DNA of 64,000 nucleotides from CALJFL01 sp036961205 (GTDB lineage Bacteria; Pseudomonadota; Gammaproteobacteria; Pseudomonadales; Halieaceae). A program made the position numbers and the translations under genes. This document shows positions 36,848 to 44,556 of the stretch, in pieces. The notes beneath the pieces were generated by a model, which was given only the letters and a program-made list of their open reading frames with translations, was not told the DNA's origin and did no database searches. Position 1 is the stretch's first letter. Every line of letters begins with the position of its first letter. Location: assembly GCA_036961205.1 (NCBI GenBank), contig JBALVI010000004.1, forward strand, positions 1-64,000, read 5' to 3'.

Positions 36848-37869
36848 TACGCTGCCTCCTGTTGCCGATCAATATCGGCATATAGGCGCACAACATCCAG
36901 TAAGCGCGCCGCGTGTCCCAGATTTTCATACCAGGACAAAGCCTTGATGGTATGTTCGCCAGCCTTCACCGTGCCCTTGATATCAAACACCAGGGAATTG
37001 GAATTGCCAATCACGTCAGAGGACACGACAGGGTCTTCAACGACATCAACAATACCGGGGAAAGCCGCTCTGGCCTCGCGCATTGCGTCGTTGATATCAG
37101 CAACCTGGACGTTGGAATCTTTGAAAATCAAATTGGCATCTAACAGACACCCTTCATGTATCGGTACATTGAGCGCGGCAGTCAGAATTTTGCCGTCAAA
37201 TTGCGGTAACACATGGCCTAGCCAGAGCGCGGCCTCATGAGTGTTGGGAATAATATTTTTCGCCGCCGAGCGGCTTCGTCGAAAATCACTGCCGGCGTAA
37301 TCCTGTAGCGCCTGGTCGGAGGTATAAGCGTGTACGGTAGTCGCGCTGCCACATTCGATCTCAAAACGATTGCCCAGGATATGCAGTAACAGACAGAGCG
37401 CAGTCGTGGTTGCAGAACCCGCAGAGATCATCCGATCCGACGAGCTAATTGAATCCTGATTGATTCCGGGAATGACGATTCTGTCGATGTGATCAAACGG
37501 TAACCCTCTAAGCAAGACTCTGGGGGCGCCGTTGCCCAGATGATCCTCCATGGCCGCACGCTCTCGGTACTTGCCGGTAGAGTCGATCACCGCGTCCAGG
37601 CCAAAAATATCCCAGGGCATTTCGGCAGGCCGGTCGATGCCCATCAGGCGAGCACGAAAGCGTGGATTGACCAGGAAATTGCCCTGCAATTCATGGCGCT
37701 CGGGCTCGTTGACCTCAGAGCACAATAGATAATGCAGGATGTCTGGCTTGCCTATGTCGGCAATTGCGACCACCTCAACATCATCGCTGCGAGAAGCAAG
37801 CTCATAAATCTGACGGCCGGTCTGGCCAAATCCCATGATTCCAACTCGAATTGGCTTGTCGCTTGGCAT
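36847..37869 (-). CDS. GAPDH-like protein lacking catalytic cysteine (gapX)
   Basis: 340 residues, aligned end to end with the neighbouring GAPDH. It keeps the NAD fold (MGFGQTGR at 12-19, Asp38, His180 in TTVHAYTSDQ, RRSRSAAKNIIP). The catalytic motif SCTTN has become SATTT (152-156), with Ala153 in place of the nucleophile Cys. Phosphate-site residues are also lost: STGAAK reads THEAAL and RVPVPDGS reads NVPIHEGC. It cannot be a normal phosphorylating GAPDH. A regulator or chaperone of GAPDH, or an NAD sensor, is possible. It lies 16 bases after eda and overlaps gap by one base, so both are translated together. Name gapX is descriptive only. Confidence 0.9.
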   Translation of the reverse strand: MPSDKPIRVGIMGFGQTGRQIYELASRSDDVEVVAIADIGKPDILHYLLCSEVNEPERHELQGNFLVNPRFRARLMGIDRPAEMPWDIFGLDAVIDSTGKYRERAAMEDHLGNGAPRVLLRGLPFDHIDRIVIPGINQDSISSSDRMISAGSATTTALCLLLHILGNRFEIECGSATTVHAYTSDQALQDYAGSDFRRSRSAAKNIIPNTHEAALWLGHVLPQFDGKILTAALNVPIHEGCLLDANLIFKDSNVQVADINDAMREARAAFPGIVDVVEDPVVSSDVIGNSNSLVFDIKGTVKAGEHTIKALSWYENLGHAARLLDVVRLYADIDRQQEAA

Positions 37870-37884
37870 TGTTATGCTCCCCTG

Positions 37885-38508
37885 TTAGTTAGTAGCTGGC
37901 GTCATTGCTTCACGAGCCAGTCGTTCAATTGTTTGCCAATCGCCGGCAGCGATCAGATCGGCGGCGACCATCCATGACCCGCCGCAACAAACCACATTGC
38001 TGAGGGCAAGGTAGCGATGAAAGTTTTCCGGATTGAGCCCGCCAGTGGGGCAAAAGCTCACCGCCGGAAATGGACCCCCAAGGGATTTGAGCAGGGCAAT
38101 TCCTCCTACAGCCTCGGCGGGAAATAACTTGAAACAGCTGTAACCCAGATCCAGGCCCTGCATTACTTCCGATGCAGTTGCCACCCCCGGCACCAAATCG
38201 GCACCGCGGTCACGGGCGGCGGACAACAGTGACGGGGTCGAACCGGGACTGACAATCAATTGCGCGCCCGCAGACATGGCCTGGTCCAATTCGGCAGGGT
38301 TGGTGACGGTACCAGCTGCCACCAATATGTCTGGCACTTCTTCACTGACGGCCTTGATACTGGCCAGCGCCGCCTCGGTGCGCAAAGTAATCTCTACCGC
38401 CTTCATACCCCCCTGGCCCAAAGCTCGCACCAGTTGCACCGTGGTAGCGACGTCTGTCGCCGTAATTACGGGAAGTACCCGACATGCCGTCAGTGTTTCA
38501 GTTAGCAT
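37885..38508 (-). CDS. eda: KDPG/KHG aldolase
   Basis: Splits 2-keto-3-deoxy-6-phosphogluconate into pyruvate and glyceraldehyde 3-phosphate, last step of the Entner-Doudoroff route. 207 residues. The Schiff-base Lys is in SCFKLFPAEAVGG, the general acid Glu in AVEITLRTEAAL, and the signature CPTGGLNPENF follows. A HexR-like site sits 17 bases upstream of the start, and hexR itself is divergent. It heads the eda-gapX-gap-ppc run. edd, zwf and pgl are not in this window. Confidence 0.95.
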   Translation of the reverse strand: MLTETLTACRVLPVITATDVATTVQLVRALGQGGMKAVEITLRTEAALASIKAVSEEVPDILVAAGTVTNPAELDQAMSAGAQLIVSPGSTPSLLSAARDRGADLVPGVATASEVMQGLDLGYSCFKLFPAEAVGGIALLKSLGGPFPAVSFCPTGGLNPENFHRYLALSNVVCCGGSWMVAADLIAAGDWQTIERLAREAMTPATN

Positions 38509-38524
38509 TGTGCATTCACCCAGT

Positions 38525-38539
38525 AGTAATTTTATTACA
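38525..38539 (-). promoter_or_regulatory. HexR operator upstream of eda
   Basis: On the minus strand the site reads TGTAATAAAATTACT, a near-perfect dyad like the HexR consensus TGTAAT-centre-ATTACA known from gammaproteobacteria. It lies 17 bases before the eda start, where bound repressor would block transcription of eda-gapX-gap-ppc. KDPG, the Eda substrate, releases HexR in studied species. Confidence 0.72.
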
Positions 38540-38705
38540 TTTTTGACTTTATCCTACCCGGGGTTTCCACGCAAGCACAAAATCCCATTCAGCTGACCCA
38601 GTCCTAAAAAACGACAAAACCGCTACTTAAATCTATTTAAACAGGGCGATATCCATATTTTCTTACCTGAAACAATGACCTACAACAAAAAGAGGTTGTT
38701 TTTAT

Positions 38706-38722
38706 TATAAAAGTTTATTACA
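38706..38722 (+). promoter_or_regulatory. Second, weaker HexR-like site upstream of hexR
   Basis: The right half is a full ATTACA and the left half is degenerate (tataaaa). It lies 30 bases before the hexR start and suggests autoregulation. The 244-base divergent region between eda and hexR is AT-rich and carries this and the eda site. Confidence 0.45.
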
Positions 38723-38752
38723 TTTTCAACACACATAGAGGAGCTACTCCCG

Positions 38753-39598
38753 ATGTCAGTCCTTAGCCAGTTGCGCGATACACAAACCCGGCGCAGCAAG
38801 TCTGCAATCAAATTGATCGCCTACATCCTCGAGGACCCGACAGCTATCGTGTCCATGCCTATCGCCACACTGGCTAACGCCGTCAGCATCAGTGAACCCA
38901 CGGTCAATCGGTTTTGCACTGGTATGGGCTTCAAGGGCTTTCCAGATTTCAAACTCACCCTGGCGGCAGAGTTGGGACGGGCAGAATCGGGTATCGCCAG
39001 CGATATAGAAAGTTCTGATTCCATCTCTCTGGTCGTCAGTAAAATATTTGAGGCCACCCGGGTCAGTCTGAGCAATACTCAAAACCATCTGGATGTAGGT
39101 CTGATTGACCAGGTTGTGGTCGCACTGGACAGTGCCAGATCCATTGTCTTGTGCGGGTTGGGAGCTTCGGCTTCGGTGGCGATGGATGCGCAGCACAAGT
39201 TACTGCGCTTCGACACTCCGGTGGTGGCCCATACTGACATTATCAATCAGCGCATGTTGACTACCAGCCTACGGGCGGAAGATTGCCTGATTTGCATATC
39301 CTACACGGGCAGAACCACCGCCCTGTGTGATATCGCCGACATGGCGGCGTCATCTGGCGCCACTGTGGTGGGGCTGACTGATCCCGACTCACCGCTGGCG
39401 AAACTATGTGATCTGGTATTGGGGGTAGACAGCGGCGAAGACACCGACGTCTACACCCCGATGACTTCCCGAATAGCGCAATTGGCGATTATAGATGTAC
39501 TGGCTACAGCCTGGGCCCTGCGCAAGGGCCCGAGTTTCAGCAAACACCTTCAGCGGGTCAAAACCAGTGTGGCAAGTACGCGCCTGGCTGGTAATTAA
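38753..39598 (+). CDS. hexR: HexR, RpiR-family transcriptional regulator
   Basis: 281 residues. The N-terminal RpiR helix-turn-helix is at about 30-65 (ATLANAVSISEPTVNRFCTGMGFKGFPDFK). The C-terminal SIS sugar-phosphate domain is at about 125-255 (CGLGASASVAMDAQHKLLRFD, ISYTGRTTALCDIA). HexR controls glucose catabolic genes and senses KDPG. Its location opposite eda and the TGTAAT-type dyads support the assignment. The stop overlaps the convergent acyl-CoA ligase stop by 4 bases. Confidence 0.9.
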   Translation: MSVLSQLRDTQTRRSKSAIKLIAYILEDPTAIVSMPIATLANAVSISEPTVNRFCTGMGFKGFPDFKLTLAAELGRAESGIASDIESSDSISLVVSKIFEATRVSLSNTQNHLDVGLIDQVVVALDSARSIVLCGLGASASVAMDAQHKLLRFDTPVVAHTDIINQRMLTTSLRAEDCLICISYTGRTTALCDIADMAASSGATVVGLTDPDSPLAKLCDLVLGVDSGEDTDVYTPMTSRIAQLAIIDVLATAWALRKGPSFSKHLQRVKTSVASTRLAGN

Positions 39599-41244
39599 GC
39601 CCAGGTTACCAGCAACTCGCGCTGTTCCGCCGATTCCCTTGCCAACCGCTCCGCCAGCTCGGCAAATCGATCTTCCACTTTTTCCCGGCGGATCTTCATG
39701 GTCGGGGTAAGAACCTCGTTTTCAATACTCCAGGGCTCTACAGATACGATCACGGCACCAATACGGGCATGTTTTTCAATACTCTCGTTAATATCGGCAA
39801 CTGTTTCTCGAAGTGACTCTTCGATATGCTGCTGATCTCTGGTCTGCGCCTCTGCGGTGAGAACCGTAATCATCACGGTTTTGGAAAAGCCACGGCCCAG
39901 AAGGCACTGCTGTTCGGCATGAGGGTTTTTAGCAAACTCCCCTTCTATAGGCGGCGGAGCCACGAACTTCCCCTGAATGGTTTTAAAGTAATCTTTTACC
40001 CGACCGGTGATATAAATAAAACCGTCCTCATCCACCCGCACCTTGTCACCGGTATGCAACCAGCCGTCCTGAATCAATTCTGCGGTTTTATCCGCCTGTT
40101 TGTAATAGCCCGGCGTGCAACCATCGGCCTTGACCGCCAATTCGCCCTGCGCGGTCAACTTGAACTCAACCTCACCGACCGGCTTACCAATAGAGCCTAT
40201 ACGACGATCTTCGTGGCTGTTGGCAATAAGGCCCATCGCTTCAGTCTGACCAAAGCCTTCCATCAGGGTCAAACCCATTTCGCCCCACCACCTGATCAGT
40301 GCCGGGGGAGTCGGTGCCGCTGCAGTCAGGCAGTATTCAACATCGCTAAGCCCAATGGAATCCAGTACCAGTTTACCGATACCCTCTTTATCCTCAGCCA
40401 GCGCTTTCTCAACCGCTTCCTGGCCTCCAAATTTACTGATTACCGCCTGCTGGAACTGCTCCCACATCCGCGGCGGGCCGAAGAACATATGGGGCCGGGT
40501 GCGTTGCAGGTCGCGCATCAGGGTGGGCAAGGACTCATTAAAATTCACCTCTCCGCACATATCGAGGGACGCGATCCCCACAATTTGTCGTTCGGCGATG
40601 TGTGACAGGGGCAAATAGGAAAAGTACCGTGCTTGTTCACGCACACCAAAGGCATCCTTGAAACGACGCACTGGAATCAAGTTACTGTTGTGGGTCTGAA
40701 TAACGCCTTTCGGCATCCCGGTGGTACCGGAGGTGAATACCAGTGACACCATATCCTCGGGCTGACACACATAATTTGGCTCTCGCCCCTGCCATTCCGC
40801 AAGTAATTCGTCCCATTTCAGATGGGGCTCTTCGATCTCGACTCCCGGCAGGGTAATCAAGGTTATACCCTCGGGCAATACGCCGCTGACCTGATCCCAA
40901 TTGCTGGTCTCGCCAACAATCATTACCGATGTTTCAGTAAAATCAAGAATATATTTAGCAGTAGAGGCTGGCAGAGTAGTAAACATGCTAACGGTGACAT
41001 TGCCCGAAGCAATAATTGCCAGATCAGCCAGAAACCAATGGGGTCTGTTGCGCGACAGCAGGGCTATACGTGCACCATTGCCGAAACGATCTTCCAGCAT
41101 AGCGGCAATGGCTGCGATCTGTTGCCAGGACTCGGCCCATGTGTAGTCGTCAGAGCCCTCCTCCTGCAAGTCCCGTAGCCAAACTTTGTCCGGGCAGTCC
41201 TGCGCTCGAAATTTTGCAATTGCAGGCAAAGTGTCAAATGGCAT
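39595..41244 (-). CDS. AMP-dependent acyl-CoA synthetase
   Basis: Adenylate-forming enzyme that activates a carboxylic acid, probably a long-chain fatty acid, as the CoA thioester. 549 residues. Motif A5/P-loop VFTSGTTGMPKGVIQTH, middle motif LTLMEGFGQTEAMGL, WLHTGDKVRVDEDGFIYITGRVKDYFKT and the catalytic Lys region near MKIRREKV are present. The closeness to bacterial long-chain (FadD15/ACSBG-like) types is my impression. It has no neighbours in the same pathway, and the exact substrate is open. Confidence 0.87.
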   Translation of the reverse strand: MPFDTLPAIAKFRAQDCPDKVWLRDLQEEGSDDYTWAESWQQIAAIAAMLEDRFGNGARIALLSRNRPHWFLADLAIIASGNVTVSMFTTLPASTAKYILDFTETSVMIVGETSNWDQVSGVLPEGITLITLPGVEIEEPHLKWDELLAEWQGREPNYVCQPEDMVSLVFTSGTTGMPKGVIQTHNSNLIPVRRFKDAFGVREQARYFSYLPLSHIAERQIVGIASLDMCGEVNFNESLPTLMRDLQRTRPHMFFGPPRMWEQFQQAVISKFGGQEAVEKALAEDKEGIGKLVLDSIGLSDVEYCLTAAAPTPPALIRWWGEMGLTLMEGFGQTEAMGLIANSHEDRRIGSIGKPVGEVEFKLTAQGELAVKADGCTPGYYKQADKTAELIQDGWLHTGDKVRVDEDGFIYITGRVKDYFKTIQGKFVAPPPIEGEFAKNPHAEQQCLLGRGFSKTVMITVLTAEAQTRDQQHIEESLRETVADINESIEKHARIGAVIVSVEPWSIENEVLTPTMKIRREKVEDRFAELAERLARESAEQRELLVTWA

Positions 41245-41366
41245 TATTGTTCTCCTGACTTTATATCGTTAACTCAGATTTTGAGGGGGCTGCAGCCCAC
41301 CTTTGAGGCCAGTCAGTCTAACGCCAGCGGCAAGAAATTAGTACCGCCCCGGGACAGGACTAGCCC

Positions 41367-41957
41367 TCACTCCATTTCCAGAGTCTGCTGACCAATTCCG
41401 GTAGGCGTGCCTCGTTGTTGAATGCCGGTATTTCCCATATCGGGCCGGGACCCGGCATTGAGAACCTCCGGCAGAGGTAGCAGACTTGCGGCACCCCACC
41501 CGTGTTGTGGCAGCGCATTGACCAGATCATTCACGTCAACCACATCGACTACTCCGACAAATGGCTGTATTGCCGAGCCGCCGCCTAGATCACCGCTCCA
41601 TTCAGACAGAGCCGCACCGCTGAGCCTGTGGTCCCGATCAAATGTGAGCAGCATAAATTCTCCGTCAACCGTGGCCTCGCCCCAGTCGATGGAGAGAAAG
41701 TCGGCGCCCATTGCCCCCAGGCTGAAGCCGATAGAATTTTCGGTGATGCTCCAATGTTCCCAGGCCATAACATAGCCACTTTCAGTGGCAGATAATCTCA
41801 AGGGCGGCCCTATCTCCGCCATCACCTGCACCATGGTCGGCCGCGCCTCCGGCTTCGCTGGGGACGAATAAGCTGTAAGCGGAGCTCCCAACTCATACTG
41901 CCAGCGAGTACATGCCTGGAGCAGGACTAACGCTAGTAACAGACTAAATCTGAGCAT
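41367..41957 (-). CDS. BamE-like lipoprotein, second of a pair
   Basis: From the ATG at 41957 it has 196 residues; a start at 41984 is also open and overlaps the upstream gene. Lipobox LLQA-C is clear. The segment TMVQVMAEIGPPLRLSATESGYVMAWEHW has the pattern of the SmpA/OmlA (BamE) fold. It then diverges into a hydrophobic Val/Asp stretch and a Gly/Gln/Thr-rich tail. The outer-membrane location is inferred. It is the downstream partner of the lipoprotein at 41962 and probably co-translated. Confidence 0.72.
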   Translation of the reverse strand: MLRFSLLLALVLLQACTRWQYELGAPLTAYSSPAKPEARPTMVQVMAEIGPPLRLSATESGYVMAWEHWSITENSIGFSLGAMGADFLSIDWGEATVDGEFMLLTFDRDHRLSGAALSEWSGDLGGGSAIQPFVGVVDVVDVNDLVNALPQHGWGAASLLPLPEVLNAGSRPDMGNTGIQQRGTPTGIGQQTLEME

Positions 41958-41961
41958 CAGT

Positions 41962-42327
41962 TTAACCGTCTGTGGCCGGCGCAATATGGCTGGCGAATTC
42001 CGTTAGGATATCGTTGTCGTCGAAAAAGAAGACGGCGCGATCGTAGCGCGTATCGACCCTGAATCGGTTGTATACCACCAGGATGAGACCGTCGCCCACT
42101 GAGCGCTCATACAGGTAATAAAGCACCGTCTCATCGCCCAGAGAGATTAACTGTGACGGCGGACCCAATTTCGTCAGCACTTCGCTGCGGTTGGTACTGC
42201 CGATCTGAAACTCAGAAAGGGCAGAGGTCTGCCAGCTTACCTCTACACCCCGCTGGTTCTCATATTGGGCACAGGCACCCAATAGAACTGTCAGCAGAAG
42301 TAGCGAAACTATTTTTTTGCTTATCAT
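41962..42327 (-). CDS. BamE-like small lipoprotein
   Basis: 121 residues: signal MISKKIVSLLLLTVLLGAC with lipobox LLGA-C, then a domain with the BamE/SmpA pattern (FQIGSTNRSEVLTKLGPPSQLISLGDETVLYYLYE). A strong purine-rich ribosome binding site (aggaaagg) lies just upstream. The role is unknown. True BamE belongs to the Bam complex but normally sits alone next to fur, so this pair is probably a separate family. Confidence 0.78.
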   Translation of the reverse strand: MISKKIVSLLLLTVLLGACAQYENQRGVEVSWQTSALSEFQIGSTNRSEVLTKLGPPSQLISLGDETVLYYLYERSVGDGLILVVYNRFRVDTRYDRAVFFFDDNDILTEFASHIAPATDG

Positions 42328-42435
42328 TAAACCTTTCCTTTCCTTAGAAAATCACATTCTGCAACGTACATAGAAGCCGCGTCATTAATTATCGATACGT
42401 AGGTAGCCTCATTACAGTTCATTCGACTTGCTGAC

Positions 42436-42966
42436 CTAGGATTTCAATACCGTTGGCGTAATCTGCACCGACTCTTCGCCGCTACTCAGCCAAATGTCCT
42501 GCCCTTCAATCGAGCATTGTATTCTCATTGAAGGTTGCGCTAGAACAGCCAGGAGATCGCTATCCACTTCGATAACTTGCAGATTGTTAAACCGGGACAA
42601 TTTGCTCTCGTGCTTTGCCCACCAAACCGGCACGGCCCGGTTGCCATAGCAATACAAAACTACCTGCCTGGCCTTACCGCAGGCTTTACGAATGCGCTCG
42701 GGGTCTGGTGTACCGAGATCGATCCAAAGCTCAATTTCCCCGGTCAGGTCCTTCTGCCACAGATCCGGCTCCTCATCTGCACTCAAGCCCCTGCCAAACT
42801 CCAGACTCTCGGAGGCATGACGAGCAAAAGCGAGCAACCGCAACATCATGCGCTCAGTGGTTTCGGAGGGATGGCGAGCCAACGTCAAAGGAAAATCAGC
42901 ATAGTAATGCCGGTTCATGTCCGCAACATTGAGTTCTGCTTTAAATATTGTCGACTTGAGAGCCAT
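42436..42966 (-). CDS. yaeQ: YaeQ family protein
   Basis: 176 residues, matching the YaeQ family from its start MALKSTIFKAELNVADMNRHYY through HPSETTERMMLRLLAFARHA and EIELWIDLGTPDPERIRKACGKA. The fold is related to PD-(D/E)xK nucleases; E. coli YaeQ was once proposed to affect RfaH-dependent expression, but function is uncertain. It stands alone, with a 214-base gap to the divergent nuclease gene in which I see no clear signal. Confidence 0.92.
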   Translation of the reverse strand: MALKSTIFKAELNVADMNRHYYADFPLTLARHPSETTERMMLRLLAFARHASESLEFGRGLSADEEPDLWQKDLTGEIELWIDLGTPDPERIRKACGKARQVVLYCYGNRAVPVWWAKHESKLSRFNNLQVIEVDSDLLAVLAQPSMRIQCSIEGQDIWLSSGEESVQITPTVLKS

Positions 42967-43180
42967 TGCGGCAGTATGCCCAGTGTCAGAAAGCGAGCCG
43001 GCACTATACCACCGTCATCTGATCCGGCTATAGCGCAAGATAAACATCAGCCTCTGGAACTGCGTCCCGGAAATTCTATATCATCACCGGCTCTGTGCTG
43101 GGTTAGACTGCAGGTCTGTAAACACCATCATCTCGCACTACCGCGAGCGCAATGATCAAGGAATAGCACCCGGAATCAAA

Positions 43181-43822
43181 TTGTCGAAATTGAAACGTTT
43201 AAGCCGAAATCGCCGCCGAGACCTGAAACTAATCGCTGTCGCGCTGCTGGCACTCAGTGCCTACCAATACTTTACCGAAGGTAAAATAAGCTGGCACAGT
43301 GAGATTGTCGAGCAACTGGCAAGCTATGTCGATCGGTCGGATGCCGGTTGGCGCCAAGCCTCAGACGCCCTCAATGAGGCGGTTCCCGCCAACAGCGCGC
43401 CGCAGGATTACGACCTCTGGGGGCGTGTGGTGCGGGTGGCAGACGGCGACACGGTTTCGATTTTGGATGAAAACAAAAAGCAGCACAAAATCCGCCTATT
43501 TGGGATCGATACACCCGAACGGGACCAGACCTATGGAGCTACCGCCTCAAGGGCGCTTACAGACTTGATCTCCGGCGAAACCGTGGGTGTAGAGCAGAAG
43601 GATATAGACGACTATGGGCGCACCGTCGGGGTAATTTATCACCGTGGCGTCAATATCAATGTCGCAATGGTAGCCGGTGGTCACGCCTGGTGGTACCGTC
43701 GGCACGCAAGCTCTGAGGTTGCCCTGAAGAATGCCGAAGCTCAGGCGCAAGCCAACAAACTGGGGCTCTGGGCTAGCGCCAACCCCATGGCGCCCTGGGA
43801 CTGGCGCCGTAAAAACCGTTAG
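43181..43822 (+). CDS. Thermonuclease-family (SNase) nuclease, membrane anchored
   Basis: 213 residues from a TTG start, with no early ATG. A basic N-terminus and one hydrophobic segment (about 15-29) anchor or export it. The staphylococcal nuclease fold follows at about 75-205: VVRVADGDTVSI, the catalytic Arg/Asp in RLFGIDTPERDQ, then DIDDYGRTVGVIYHRGVNINVAMVAGGHAWWYR. It could degrade extracellular DNA or RNA for nutrients, or process surface nucleic acid. The next gene is in the same orientation after 56 bases. Confidence 0.87.
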   Translation: MSKLKRLSRNRRRDLKLIAVALLALSAYQYFTEGKISWHSEIVEQLASYVDRSDAGWRQASDALNEAVPANSAPQDYDLWGRVVRVADGDTVSILDENKKQHKIRLFGIDTPERDQTYGATASRALTDLISGETVGVEQKDIDDYGRTVGVIYHRGVNINVAMVAGGHAWWYRRHASSEVALKNAEAQAQANKLGLWASANPMAPWDWRRKNR

Positions 43823-43878
43823 AAGCGCCAGAATAATGGCTTTCAAAAACCTCGCAATTCAATCAGGAGGCCTCAATC

Positions 43879-44556
43879 TTGGCTGCAAACTCATCCTCCC
43901 GCTGTGACATTCTCGTGGTCGGCGCAACCGGCTTGGTGGGTGACGCCTTCCTGCGCCAAAGTAAAGCCCATCAGCAGCAGCTGAAAATTACAGCCCTGGT
44001 ACGTAAACCCGGACGACTACCGGCGGATACCGCCGTCGAAATTGTCTCCCCCAACGACCAGTGGCCGGAGATAATTGCCAGCTTGCAGCCCGAAGCCGTT
44101 TTTTGCGCTCTGGGTACGACCATCAGGCAAGCCGGCTCCCAAGCGGCATTTCGCGGCGTAGACTTCGAGTTAGTTGCCGCAGTCGCCGGCGCTGCAAAAA
44201 GCAGTGGCGCAAGGCACTTCATCACCGTCTCGTCAGTCATGGCCGATGCCAGAGCCCGGTCCTTTTACCTGAAAACCAAAGGTGAGGCCGAAGAGGCTCT
44301 CATCGCAGAAGGTTTTGAGCGACTTGACCTCCTGCGGCCCGGGCTGCTTAAAGGCGATCGCCGAGAATTGCGTCTGGGCGAACTCATAGGCGCCGCGGCA
44401 AGTCCAATTGTCGACCACCTTCTGCTGGGGCCCTTCAAAAAATTCCGCTCAGTGCATGCCGACACAGTGGCACTGGCAGCACTGAACCTACTAACCGCCA
44501 AAGAGCCAGGGTGTTTCATCCATGACAGTGAGCAACTCCGTGAACTGTCCCATTAA
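43879..44556 (+). CDS. NAD(P)-binding Rossmann protein, TIP30-like
   Basis: 225 residues. The TTG start at 43879 is chosen because a perfect AGGAGG (43865-43870) lies 8 bases upstream. An atypical short-chain dehydrogenase fold: DILVVGATGLVGDAFLRQ at about 10-27, then VFCALGTTIRQAGS, HFITVSSVMADA and YLKTKGEAEEAL with Tyr-x3-Lys-like residues. Similar to HTATIP2/TIP30-type bacterial oxidoreductases with unknown substrate. Its 3' end overlaps the start of the protease gene. Confidence 0.85.
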   Translation: MAANSSSRCDILVVGATGLVGDAFLRQSKAHQQQLKITALVRKPGRLPADTAVEIVSPNDQWPEIIASLQPEAVFCALGTTIRQAGSQAAFRGVDFELVAAVAGAAKSSGARHFITVSSVMADARARSFYLKTKGEAEEALIAEGFERLDLLRPGLLKGDRRELRLGELIGAAASPIVDHLLLGPFKKFRSVHADTVALAALNLLTAKEPGCFIHDSEQLRELSH

